The notes under the pieces: model-generated | What the model was told of the DNA's origin: nothing | Database searches by the model: none | Seen by the model: the letters and a program-made list of their open reading frames with translations, nothing else | In this document: positions 24,801 to 37,023 of the stretch, piece by piece | Position numbering within the stretch: position 1 is the stretch's first letter | Layout: every line of letters starts with the position of its first letter | NCBI GenBank assembly: GCA_032622095.1 | Contig: CP136064.1 | Coordinates: forward strand, 128,701,605-128,765,604 | DNA length: 64,000 nucleotides | Direction of reading: 5' to 3' | Source of the DNA: Siphonodentalium dalli | Lineage: Eukaryota > Mollusca > Scaphopoda > Gadilida > Siphonodentaliidae | Program-made: the position numbers and the translations under genes

Positions 24801-24990
24801 TTAGTTGTGTGCTCGAAAAAAATGTGAGCAGCCATTTACAAGAACTGTTAAGACAAAGAACCAGCTCAATGGATATAAATATTGGTATGAATGCTGGTCC
24901 ACTCAAACAGGGATAAATCAATTGGAAATATGCCACTATGCTAAAGATAGCTGGTCAGCTGGGGAATTGGCTATGGACTTATTACTTTAA
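24801..24990 (+). repeat. coding-like dispersed repeat, copy 2
   Basis: The open translation at 24805-24990 contains WSTQTGINQLEICHYAK, matching copy 1 at 8510-8655 and followed by a different C-terminus. No clear AUG context or splice sites exist. It is probably a relic of a repeated coding element. Confidence 0.4.
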
Positions 24991-27900
24991 ATTTATCACA
25001 GCCCAAAGGTTAATATCATGCAGTTCTTGCAAAAAATAGCTGCTTACAATTTTCCACAATATTCCATTGACATAAAACTATTTGAAAACTTCACGCACAG
25101 CTTTCTCTTCGTTTTAGTCATCAAACTTGTGTAGAACCATAAACACTTCAGAGCGAAGGCCGTGATTTTCCCATGGCATACATGTGCATTTTTTACGCGA
25201 CCGCCGATTTAAAAAAATTGAATCGACACAAACGAAACGATCCAACATTGGGTTTCGAACAATATATTTATTAACCTATATTATCCCTGGAAACTGACCA
25301 GAATGTAAGAAAAGGGAGCAAACAATCTGACTCCAAACCGCCATAGTCACGTATTCAGTGTTATACAGTGAATGTTGTGATTGAATACAAGACATATATA
25401 CGCTTTATGGATATTGCTTCTTCTATATATCGTTCTAATATTTTGGATAATGATCTAACCAGTCATTTGAAGTCATTCTGATATACGATATACTATACGT
25501 GTGCGTTAGTTCGCTAACTTAATGTAGGTCCACCACCACCATCGTATATATCGGATATATGACATATTTCTTCCGCGTGGGAACGACATACTGCCATGAA
25601 TGTATGTCGTCATTCCCCGCAGCTAACCATACCGATTTATATCGAACAAATCAAACAAATAATGAGATCTCATTATCGAATGATAGATATTCTAATACTT
25701 CAAAGAAATTTACAGACATGCGACAAATCTATCGACCGCCTTTGGATCATTATGTAAATGTTATTCGAACGACCGGGGTGTTTGTTTTCTCACACCAACT
25801 AACGTGTTTGTAATATGTCCAGGCCCGACAGTGCATACGCATTTCATGTATTTATACTCATATTATAAGCATATAAGATATGACGAAACGATTGGATACC
25901 AGGTCTAAATTAAGACTTAAAGGTTAATTAATTACATGTATGTGCCGCTCTAATTATGGAACCAACGTGATAATTCAAAGGTACCGAATGCCATTTTTTA
26001 TTTGTCGAAGGAAATATTTCCTTCCAAAGTTTGTTCACAGGTCCGACTCAAGCCCCAATCCGGTTAAACATTTAATGTGGTGTTTGTTGAGCCTGTTTTA
26101 AAATATGAACCAACCATCGAAATCCCACATGTGCGGTTCTTCGACATGGTTATGTAAAACATCTTAAAACTTTCGGAAAACAAGAAACAGAATAAAACCA
26201 GACTCCGTGTACGCTACCATTCGGCGCATGCGGCCATGTCAGACAACATGAGAGCATCAATATTCAAACCGAGAAAACCCCGGAAATCAGTGTGCATCCA
26301 CAATCTGGCATGCGATTGGATTTAATATGCTTCTTCAAAGTGCCCATTAGTGACGTCAACAAGTCGTGTTCCACTCTGGGAGCGAGAATGCACACTGTGA
26401 TACATGGGTCTAGATCAACAAAACGGAACTGCAAGACTTAAAAGTTCTAGAACTCATGTGAATGTACGCCGGTCTGCCTTCAGCATCAAGGGTGATTAAT
26501 TTTAACAGTGTAATTAGATACATTCATTACAAAAAGTGCCTATATATGCGAATTCTTTGACATATTCTAGTTTATTGTTCTTATATACAAATTTGGCACT
26601 TTAGACTGTTGTTTGCAAAAAAAAATCTGTTTATAAATCGCTCGGCGCATACTCAATACATTGCTTGTTAACAGTACTTGTCGGCGTAGAATACACATAG
26701 TAATCCAACAGGACATATCAAATTATCATAAAACAATTCATCAAGCTTTAGCACAGCCATTCATACAACTTTTAACGTCGTTTATATGCAAAGATAACAA
26801 AAACGGCATATGTTGTCCCCTTGAAAAAGAACAATATTGCTGCCACAATTTTTCCATTCCATTGTTCACTCATGTTTTTTATTTGGCTGCACATGTTTCT
26901 GGAGAAGGTGTTCAGTGGCTACATCACAAGTCGGTGCTATATAGATATGCTTGTTAATATCCAATTAATCTGTACAAATGGCCATGGGATAATTATGTTT
27001 TGGCTAAAATGCCACTCGTATCCATTCTGGAAAAAACCAAAACAAACGAGCACACATTTAAGGTGTCGCAGAGCTGGTCTGCTCTCATCATTGGTATATA
27101 GTGACGACAATTCTTGTTTTAGAAAATATATCTTCCACAAATGAAGCCACATCTTCAAGCTCGAGCTAGTGCAAGTATTGGCAAATTTTGTCTGACTACC
27201 GTTTATGCATTTTTGACACTACTTCCAAAAACAAAACTTCCTGATTTTCAAGACAATTGTTTTTCCTTCTAAAAGAAGATCTTGAACTAATAGACAGTGG
27301 GTGTATTCGCAACAATATCAACATTAAGTGTTTGTGATAGTCATAAGGGTTCAACTCGAGTTCAGTTTAATTTAGTTTTGATAAATATTTTCCTGCTCAA
27401 AAGATGCTACCTATATCTGACTCACTCAGCGCCCCTTTAATGCACTGTGTTCGGTCCAGTCTGTTGGGTATGACATTCTACTCTAGAAGTTGCGACAATA
27501 ACTTACGAAAAATGACCAATCCGTAATTACAGAAGTCTATCTCAGGTTTACTATTGTGTATAGGGAACCGGTAATTGTAATGGTTTAACAAGGTTCCTTC
27601 ACGTCCGGATAGAGTATTCCATCTCTTCAATGGAATTATATCGACTATGTAGATAAGCAGCGATTCAATTGCGCGGCTTCACAACTCGATAAGAAGCGCC
27701 CCTAAATGTAGCAAGTCATGTGAAAGAACGATAGCAATGCGTGGCAGAACAGAAGCCCCAAGGGAATGGATGTGTTATTCGTGTAATAGGATGGGAGACC
27801 GTTTTATTGAAAGATACCATTTATTATAATTTATATCAGATTTACGTTTGTATGTGTGCCTATAGTGAGAAACATATGCATCACCTCGCAAACTAGTGAT

Positions 27901-29585
27901 GTGTTCATGAGGCGTTTATCCATCACGAGTTTACGTTCATGTTACTTATGTTACCTATGCACCTGTCGGGAATATAACTGATGTGTCCGGAACAGGTTGA
28001 ACTTGTCTCGTCGTTAAGGATCAGGTTACCTCAGAATCAATAGATGATTTCACTAAAGATTACTCCACGTATGAAGCTATGGACCGAAGTTTAATAATTT
28101 ATAAAAAATAAAATGACCTCAAACTAATGTCATACTGTGCAAAAAGTTACCTTATTTCATGAACAGTTGGAGGCCCCCTGGTCCTTCCTTATTGATTGGT
28201 ACCGCGTTCATTGTGACAGTTCTGGTTACACATGGTGGGTAGTGTAGGCCGAAGCGAATTATTGCTATAGACTATAGACATATCGTTCTATGATATCGCC
28301 GATTGTGTAATGTAGCAATATGTATCTCTGAAGAAGTCTCAAACTAGTATACTATATATCCTTCCCTCACAGTACAATTGTTTAAAGGCTTGCTTCAATG
28401 ATCATCTGCTCTTCGTCGATACCTATACGTCAATATATGTGTAAATCGTCGGAAGGAACATATTCAACCAAGCCCGCGAATCAGCAGTGATTGATTGTCT
28501 GGCATCTCACCAAAAACGCTAAAACGAGTACAAAATATAAATGAAAACAAATCGAAATTAAAAACGAGCGTGCCACTTTAAAACAACACATCGCTATTGA
28601 TATAATACGTTAAAATGGAGACAAAATCTACTACGTCCTAACATCTAACGACATAATTCACAAACGCCCTTCACCGATTACTAAATTTCCAACGCCAATC
28701 GATCGAGTAAACGCTATATTTTACAAATCTGGTAAACAATGTACTGTTCGACAACTGATAGACCGTCGATTTCAAACTCAATATTTATCGATAAAAACCA
28801 CCTTTGGACAAAACTTCTAAATATATCGGCTGATCTACTATTAATCTGCACAAATCATCGCACAGTTGAATCAAAGTCTATACTCATTGATAAAATTGGT
28901 AAATCCCGTCCGCATATAACTACAAGAAAACCATAGTCAGAAATGGTAACGCGCTCAAGATCATATATTATATACCCATGATTGTAATTATAGAATATAA
29001 AATATATTGGTTTCGCGAATGACCAACTCAGAATTCCGTTAAAATAACAATAACAACCAGTACCTAATTAACGAACTGGCGACCGACTCGGCCGTCTCCG
29101 ACCACAACCATCAGTGGGCTGCAGAACGAAAAATATCTATACAAGTTGAAATATAAGACTTACAAATTATCTTTTAAATTTCTTTTATTGGTAATTGACA
29201 TAGCTCGTCACAAACCAAAAATCAACATTATTGGCATAATAATGTAAAGGACAATAAACGAAATTGAAATTCCCATCTACAACTTTTACCGGACTCGGCC
29301 TCCTGGTTGCGCAGTTCGACTTTAAACCGGAAAAACCAATTATCTATAAATAAAATGCCCATGGGACCACGGCTATCAAGAAATTGCAGAACAATATACA
29401 CGCGGTGCGCGCTAATGACTGTTGAGAGTGGACAACCATTTTTCGAGGTTGTGAAATTGGAACGCCAAAATATCATTAAAACAAATCTGTTCGATATAAG
29501 ATTTTTGCAACATGAATTGTAGGGATAGATCGGTAGTCTAATAGCTTGCTGATAATATCTTTGGAAAATATAGAAATAAACGAAT
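24991..29585. other. unassigned 4.6-kb stretch
   Basis: AT-rich DNA without recognised exon, RNA gene or repeat array. Frames at 25559-25813, 26661-26957, 26821-27144, 28739-28936 and 29228-29476 overlap frames on other strands and show no conserved motifs. GCGCCCCTTTAATG at about 27430 may be a solo end of a TTAA-type element. Confidence 0.3.
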
Positions 29586-29960
29586 GTCAGTGAAACTGCC
29601 GAGTGGAAATTTCAGACAAAAAATAGGTCGAAATTGTTCCGATAGTTCAATTGAGTTTCCAATTAAATCATGTTGTTTTGACACAAAATTCAACTTTATT
29701 CTACTTTCAGTCAAAATTATCGACTGAAATGGCCAATAGACATTATCAACCAGCTGGATACTTTTAGGCATCAGTTGGAAAATTACAACTCAAGGGGGAA
29801 CAACAGAGGTTTCAAGGGGGTACAACTTAGGTTTCAAGCGGGTACAACTGAGGTTTCAAGGGGGTACAACAGAGGTTTCACAGAATTTGACATGTGTGTT
29901 TATATATAAAAAGAGGGCGCAGTTGGAAATTCTAGGTTGGAATCCCACCAAAGACACTCT
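29586..29960 (+). repeat. dispersed repeat family B, copy 2
   Basis: ATAGGTCGAAATTGTTCCGA and the following 60 bp match the inverse of 41210-41320. The segment ends in the CAGTTGGAAATTC...GACACTCTAG block also seen at 2219-2490. A 22-bp tandem array is embedded. Confidence 0.5.
29791..29878. repeat. 22-bp tandem repeat, four units
   Basis: The unit CAAGGGGGTACAACAGAGG plus TTT starts at 29791, 29813, 29835 and 29857 with one or two changes per unit. Confidence 0.95.
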
Positions 29961-31400
29961 AGCCACCATAGTACATGGTGTACGCACATAATTATTCAGG
30001 TAGTAGATTTAGATATCGATTTAGAAATTATTTATGGAGTGACAAATGGAGTGACATGGAAATCAAATTGAGACATCCGAGAACTGTCGCATAGATAACC
30101 ACCAACGACGGTCCGACGTCTAGATATTCGTAGATATTCAGATGACGAATGGTGTGTATAATGTATATACTGCGACAGTTTCTCGTCGGAATATAGCTGT
30201 ATCGAATTGGTCACTCAAAAAACATTGACGTGTCTAAAGTTGAATTCTGTGTTTCTTGTCACACATGCAGGCGCGCGGCGATTTACGCTTTCCCTATACA
30301 TAACGTATGGTAACATCTGGTTTACATTAACATCCAATCGTTAATGTCAAAGGTTTAAAGACTCACACAATCTTCGAAACCCCGATTATTTCGTTTGCAA
30401 TTATCAATAAACATTGTTATTCACGAACTGTGGCTAATACTAGGTGTAAAAATATATATAGTCCGACAAGACACGAAATATCCGTGGCCTTTAGGGATTT
30501 ATCGTTATATTTGTGACCGAGGAATGTATCGTAATATATCGTTTGAAGCAACATCTGAATCTTCATTGAGAATCACGTTTATTTCTTTTCTGAGCCACAG
30601 TCGAGCCATCGATACACAATTTTAGTCACGAACCATATAAGATAATAGAGCCAAAACCAGATACCAAACATCCCTTATATTTATGTATTAATACATTCAT
30701 TATACATGACAATACATATGTTTAAATCAAACCAAACATCTTTGTCCCAGACATTTTTATCGTAATTGTTGCGTAACTCCGATTATTTCCTGTCCAAATC
30801 ACCAATACGCGTGCCAGTTTTATACCTGAACTGTGTAATATAATAGTGAATTATATAAATTTCGACGATATACTAAAGATGTGTTGGGTAAACTTTCCAC
30901 AAGCAATAAAAGTAGCTCACATAGGTTTGAAAACGTCCACGTTTAATCCGGAATCCGTAGCCCATTCCTTGTCTTCTTCTGATATGGTACCAATTCTTGA
31001 ATTATAACCAGTGCTCCTCTCACTTCTGTGGCACGGTAAAGAGAGTTTTTCTCTCGCGTGCATGTGCGGACTGTTGAAAACAGCTGATCCACAATAGATC
31101 ATATATTCTCCCTTAATGCACTCAAACAAATCATGAAATACAAGACATGTAGACTTTTCAAGGACACTTGATTCAAATTGGAGGAACGCACTATGGGCGA
31201 AACTATTACACCTTGGCATTGAAGGGAAAGCTTTAGACGTAATCAAAAACTTATCAAGATCTAGAAATATGTTTAAAGAACGAAGACTCTCAATCAGATC
31301 ATTTTATGAGTAAAATTGTCATAAAACAAGGGGATGTGTTATCCCTATTGGAGTCAACTACTGACACCGCATCGCGATCGAATCCCGTTAAGACTATACT
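29961..31400. other. unassigned stretch
   Basis: The main open frame is minus-strand 31246-30917 (109 codons) with acidic and Ser-rich C-terminus and no recognised family. No transcript signals are seen. Confidence 0.3.
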
Positions 31401-31517
31401 TCTCTATGCTCATTTTTAGCTCAACATTACTTTGTAAAGTTTGAGATATTGCCATGGCTTGGTATCCGTCACCCGTGTGTGTGCGTGTGTGTATGTATGA
31501 GGCGTCAACAATTTCCT

Positions 31518-32345
31518 TTAGCACGGGCTACAGGTCGTACCTTTGGTCAGATCATTATGAAATTTGTCATGGATGTTAATATTGACATGTAGATGGGAAA
31601 GCGTCATTTTGGGGTGATTCGGCCAAAAAAACATGCCGCCAGCAGCCATCTTGGATTTCAAAATTCAATCCATTAGCACGGGCTACAGTCCGTACTGTTT
31701 GTCTGATTATCATGACATTTGTCATGGATGTTAACATTGCCATGTAAATGGGAACGAGTCATTCTGGGGTCATTCAGAAAAAAACATGGCTGCCAGCGGC
31801 CATCTTTCATTTCAAAATTCAACCCATTAGCACTGGCTACAGGCCGTACTGTTTGTCTGATCATCATGAAATTTGTCATTTATGTCAATATTGACATGTA
31901 GATGGGAAACGAGTCATTTTGATGTCATCCGGCCAAAAACATGGCTGCCAGCAGCCATCTTGGATTTTTCTCTTTGCATGTTTAAATCGGGCCCGGGCTA
32001 CATGTCGTACCTTTGGTCGGATCATCATGAAATTTGTCATGTACGGCCTGTAGCCTGTAGCCCGTGCTAATGGATTGAATTTTGAAATGAAAGATGGCCG
32101 CTGGCAACCATGTTTTTTTCTGAATGACCCCAAAATGACTCGTTCCCATTTACATGTCAATGTTAACGTCCATGACAAATTCATGATAATCAGACAAACA
32201 GTACGGCCTGTAGCCCGTGCTAATGGTTTGAATTTTGAAATCCAACATGGCAGCCATGTTTTTTGGCCGAATGACCCCAAAATGACCTGTTCAAATCTAC
32301 ATGTCAATATTAACATCCATGACAAATTTCATAATGATCTGACCA
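31518..32345. repeat. 155-bp tandem array with inverted half
   Basis: Direct units start TTAGCACGGGCTACAG at 31518, 31673 and 31827, with a fourth partial unit to about 32040. Two more units then follow in opposite orientation (32041-32190 and 32191-32345). Each includes CATCATGAAATTTGTCATG, a GACATGTAGATGGGAA block and GCCAGCAGCCATCTTGG. The minus frame 32325-31885 (146 codons) is repeat-derived, not a gene. A GT-rich tract precedes the array at about 31480. Confidence 0.85.
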
Positions 32346-32350
32346 TAAAG

Positions 32351-33347
32351 ATATAAAATTGTGGTTCAAAATAAGGAAATGTCCGATTAAATTCAATTAA
32401 ATGGGACCCCTGCTCTTGACTAATGTGTATATTGGTCCAGTTTCTTAAGCGTTGACATTTCAAATTGGGTTATTTGTCATAACGTATCTTTAAACATGGA
32501 TTTGGAAAAAAATTACATGGCATTGGAAATATCTGCTATCGGGACTCAGATACAACCCACCCACCCGGACCTTGTATTCTGGATTTTTTATTTCCGAAAC
32601 GACCCACCCCCCCCCCCCCCCCCGTTGTGACCATTACATTTTCTGGACAATAAATTTCAATAACTTCAATCACGGCGATAGCTAGTTAGAATCTTTCTAA
32701 ATGTTCAACTTATTGCAAATTCCCTAGTCCGCGAAATTACATTGCAGGACCACAACCCCCTCAGCCCAATGAATTGAAAATTTCCAAAGGTACCTAAATA
32801 GTTCCAGTTGTTGGAAATTCCTACCTGATATGCCCAATAATAATGGTTCGAAATGTTTTCAACTGATTACCATTTCAGTTTAAACATTTGACCAAAATTA
32901 GGGAAATAATCGAATGTTGGTACCTGCACTAAAATAGAATGCTCAGTGCATTATGCCGCCATCTGCCGTCTAGCGCTCACGAAGCTAGTTCGAATTCCGA
33001 CAAGCGCGGATTCGCGATCCAATCAAAGTGAGGATAATCTGATTCGTGTATCTGGGCAAGTTTGTCGGGGTCCGTGGTTTCTACACACAGCGGAGTGATT
33101 TCTCTGTGAAATTTACTCTCTGCGCAGATTTTCCTCACTGACAACGTCGTGACATCTGCAAAGAGGGTGAGAAATCCGCATATGCAACACTGCCCCGTGA
33201 TCCCTGTCTAACGGCGACGGCATACAGATACAGCTATGAAATGCGGAGATAAGCCGCTTTCACGTGCTCGGGTTTGGCGTCACCAACACACCAATCTCGT
33301 TGCACCGCGCAGCATGCTTCACAGTGGCTAAACCGTACAAACATATA
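32351..33347. other. unassigned stretch with family B fragment
   Basis: A C homopolymer lies at about 32607-32623. A family B fragment (CCAGTTGTTGGAAATTCCTA) is at about 32808-32930. The last 400 bp are richer in G+C and CpG than the surroundings, but no exon is evident. Confidence 0.35.
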
Positions 33348-35673
33348 ATCGGAAGTTGCTTTCGCCAAAACGAAAAATTATATTTTTAGAACATAAATAC
33401 TACTGAAGAAACAAAACAACACCATAAAAACAAGTTTTCAGACCGGATAGACGATTAGACGGTTTCCCCGCAGCAATAAACGTAAGTATAAATTGTACAC
33501 ACCCATTTGCCGATCGAAAGGGGGCTCCATTTTAGCGAAGGGCTCTTTTTTATAGATAAAAACGGCCTTTGATCACTTCAGTAAATAATTTTCTCGCAAA
33601 AATTCCCTCTTCAAATGTCACGTTAACACATATACTGCTTCTGTCGGAAATCCAACTATAGTGCAACGGAAAGGCCGTTATGTGTGCAACATATATTGAC
33701 ATTAATTTGGTTCGGGTGTATTCACTATCTGAAAATAGAGACTATTTATTTGGACACCCCACTCGCCAGTCTCTGTACGCTTAGTTGTGTACGACGACAA
33801 TCGACAGTTGCGACGTTGTACATGGATCGTACAGTAATGATATGTTCCTTTCGACCCATTTAAACATAACTATATCTTCGAAATGTCACACCATAGACTC
33901 TGTTTGAATCAAGCAATGTATTCTTATTAACATTTAGCGACTTTTATTCGACTCCGCAAGTAACAACACTGCATTTGGGGTGGGGGCTGTATGTTATATT
34001 ATGTGATGAAATTGCGTATGCATGGGAATTTACTAATATAAAAACTACAGGTCGTATGTGCACCATCGCCTTCTAGTTACGGTGATGTAACGAAGGGGTC
34101 GTGACTGCGAGTGCCTCCTTGGGTATTTTAACAGTAATATTGAATGGCTAGTCCAGAAATGTCCTACAAGTGCCAGCTTCGAGTTGCACCTCTTGGGTTG
34201 GAATTTTCCTGCAGAGACTCACAGACAAACGATTGGAGAAAATTACCCCCAACCCCACCCTGTCCATTGGTAGTTCGATTTAGATTCATATTGAAAACCC
34301 AAAACAATGGGGGGGGGGGGGGGTGGATAGCGCTCGCGCATCACAAAGGACCATATGTATGCCCACATTTTAGACACAGTATCTCCAATAAAACCACATA
34401 TGTCCACAGAAGTAAACTTGGCTAAGATATGTGTGAATAAGACATATTGTGTCACAATTGGGACGACAATATCGTAATTGTCTATGCTCGTTAACTGGAG
34501 AAACAACGATAGATAGATTGTATTTTACGGTTCACTGTGCCTAAATATGTCTTCTGATCATAATATCGATCTGAAAAGGTGTGCTATGTACGGAAGTACC
34601 CCGTTAAGAGAGATAGATGTCATGGGATGTCGATTTTGGTTGTACATGCATATTTCAGTTTCCTGTCGCTTAAATCAACAAATCACTCCAAGTGCTGATG
34701 CATGAACATTCAAGACTTTTCAAGGTTTTATGTTTTTCAATAAGTTTAATTCTACATTATTATATTGTGTTTTCTTAATTTATTTGAAATGCTTTTGGTA
34801 CTTATATTGAAAAGATAGAGCTTCGTCTCTTGATTCACTGGAAAACTTGAGAAGTAATATGCATGATATGTATACATACATGTAGATCAGAAGTCTTCAA
34901 TCACGTACCATGCTTTTCGATGAACTGCATCAAGTAATTCAATGTCATAATACATTTTAAAATAGATTTCAAATACACTTAAAGTTTTAGCACGGTATCT
35001 ACTGATAAAGATAGTTACATTCGGTGCTTGAATATATAAAAAACAAATTTGGTCGAGAAATCGGAAAACAGATGTGGAACGAAACGGTGCCTTCGTCGTG
35101 TGATTGAATGTTAATAATGACCATCTTGAGGCGGAACATGTCTAATATGGAAACCTAATTCATGGTTTCGTCTTTGCATACAATTCCCATCATCACATCT
35201 TGACGTACAGGATTGTTGACAACTAGTGATCAGCAACTTAAACAACTGGGCGTACAGAGACTGATGAGTGAGGTGTCTAAATAAATAGTCTGTACTTTCA
35301 TATTATGAATACACTCGAGCCAAGTAATGTCAATATATGTTGCACACATAACGGCCTTTCCGTTGCAATATAGTGGGATTTCCTACAGATGCTGTATATA
35401 TGTTAAAATGACATTTGAAGAGGGACTTTTTGCGAGAAAATTATTTTCTGAAGTGATCAAAGGCCGTTTTTATCTATAAAAAAGAGTCCTTCGCTCAAAT
35501 GGAGCCCCCTTGCGATCGGCAAATGTGTATATACAATTTATACTTACGTTTATTGCTGTGGGGAAACCATCTATCCGGTCTGAAAACTTGTTTTTATTGT
35601 GTTGTTTTGATTCTTCAGCAGTATTTATGTTCTAAAAATATAATTTTTCGTCTTGGCGAAAGCAACTTCCGAT
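33348..35673. mobile_element. 2.3-kb element with about 440-bp inverted arms
   Basis: The left arm (33348 to about 33790) and the right arm (about 35241 to 35673) are inverse copies at roughly 90% identity, from ATCGGAAGTTGCTTTCGCCA inward to TCTCTGTACGC. An 8-bp indel and scattered changes distinguish them. The 1.45-kb interior holds a G homopolymer (34310-34323) and no transposase-like frame. No flanking duplication was found. It could be a foldback element, a non-autonomous DNA transposon with long termini, or an inverted duplication. The outer right end abuts a LINE endonuclease relic. Confidence 0.75.
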
Positions 35674-36490
35674 GGTGGAGGGATATGTGTAATGTTTGCA
35701 AATCATATTATATTTAGCCGGCGACCCGCATTTGAATTTGACACATCAGTACTCTGCTTTGAAATTACATCACAACTCACCAAATTCCTTCTGATTGTTT
35801 CCTATAGGTCCGAACGCGAGAGTAATCAAAACTACTGGGACAACTTAGATACATTGATAAATGACGTGATTGATGCAAACCATAAACTAATAATCACTGG
35901 CGATTTCAACTCAAATCTCCTGAACCCATTGTCAAAACTAAAGGGCATAATCGATTACTACGGATTGCGTGATGTGATTGAAAAACCTACGCGAATAGCA
36001 AGAACATCCCAAACTCTTCTTGATCCACTGATAGTTAGTGATTCTTTGATGCCGATACATTAAATCTTGGAGTTTCAGACCATCTTGCAGTTCATGCCAC
36101 TATATCATCAGACTAGTCCCCTGCATCATCATTCCATCGTACTATTTGCAATTTTAAACGGGCTGACTAAAAGGCCAATAATATATTAAATAGCATAGAC
36201 TGGGAGCATATCCTCCAGCCAACTGCAGCGACAAACATCGACCAAGCAGTTAGATCATTCAATGACAAATTTCTAGAAGTAATGAACGATTCAATTCCGA
36301 AATCTACTGTTGTAATAAGACCTAAAGACAAATTGTGGTTCACTTCAGAAATACGTAGAGAAATACGGAAATGCGATAGGCTGAGATTAAAGGCCATAAA
36401 AAACAATACCCTATACCACTGGGAAAGATATAAAAAGACACGAAATCGCGTAAATAATATGAAAAAATATGCTACATATTTGATTTATCC
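35674..36490 (+). pseudogene. LINE endonuclease-domain remnant
   Basis: Translation gives the apurinic-like endonuclease of a non-LTR retrotransposon: GGGICVMFANHI, ITSQLTKFLLIVSYRSE, the catalytic KLIITGDFNSNLL block (about 35885-35925), then GLRDVIEKPTRI and SQTLLDPLIVSD. After a frameshift near 36045 it continues as LGVSDHLAVHATISS, the conserved SDH motif. A linker region (WFTSEIRREIRKCDRLRLKA, about 36335-36395) follows in another frame, and similarity ends near 36490. The N-terminal endonuclease residues are missing because the inverted-repeat element ends at 35673. At least two frameshifts and stops make it inactive. Confidence 0.8.
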
Positions 36491-36862
36491 ATCGCACAAA
36501 ACTGACCTTTTGTGAGGTAAATCTGTCATTTTCCTCAGTTTTACATTCGTTACTTCGATGACGCCATTACATTTATTAGGTCAAGCAAACCAATTAGCAT
36601 TCGTGACGTGGGAAAACCGGAGTGCTGCTTATAGAGCGAAATAGTTCGTTGGCATTTTTACATTTATTATAAGCAGACCTTGTTCTGAGGATTTATAGAT
36701 GTTTTAGAGCTAAAACAGATATCATTTTACGAATTATTTTAGTGAATTATACACGATAAAAACGTTCTGAAATCACAATGACGTCATTAAGGTCGGTTGA
36801 CGTACCTATGTTACCTGCGCAAATTGCATATCAAATTACGTCATAAAAGTAGTACTATATGT
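36491..36862. other. unassigned stretch
   Basis: No supported feature is seen. Confidence 0.3.
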
Positions 36863-37023
36863 CATCAACGTCGTTTTTCGGTTGATCTATGAGCGTAGCC
36901 TATAGACCGATCAGTAGACTAATAACATACTCTATAATTCCGCGAAGCGGATTATACTAAGTATGTTATTCGTCTACTGATCGGTCTATACGCTCATAGA
37001 TCAACCGAAAAATGACGTTGATG
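36863..37023. repeat. 161-bp palindromic element
   Basis: The arms CATCAACGTCGTTTTTCGGT... and the inverse are about 70 bp each, differing by a 5-bp indel and a few substitutions. The centre TTCCGCGAAGCGGATTATAC is itself palindromic and shares AAGCGGATTATAC with repeat A near 10155. Confidence 0.8.

Noticed and set aside
31885-32325. 146-codon minus-strand frame
   Set aside because: It lies wholly inside the 155-bp tandem/inverted array and is repeat-derived.
35255-35300. Hammerhead-like CTGATGAG near the inverted arm
   Set aside because: The downstream GAAA core and the flanking stems are missing.
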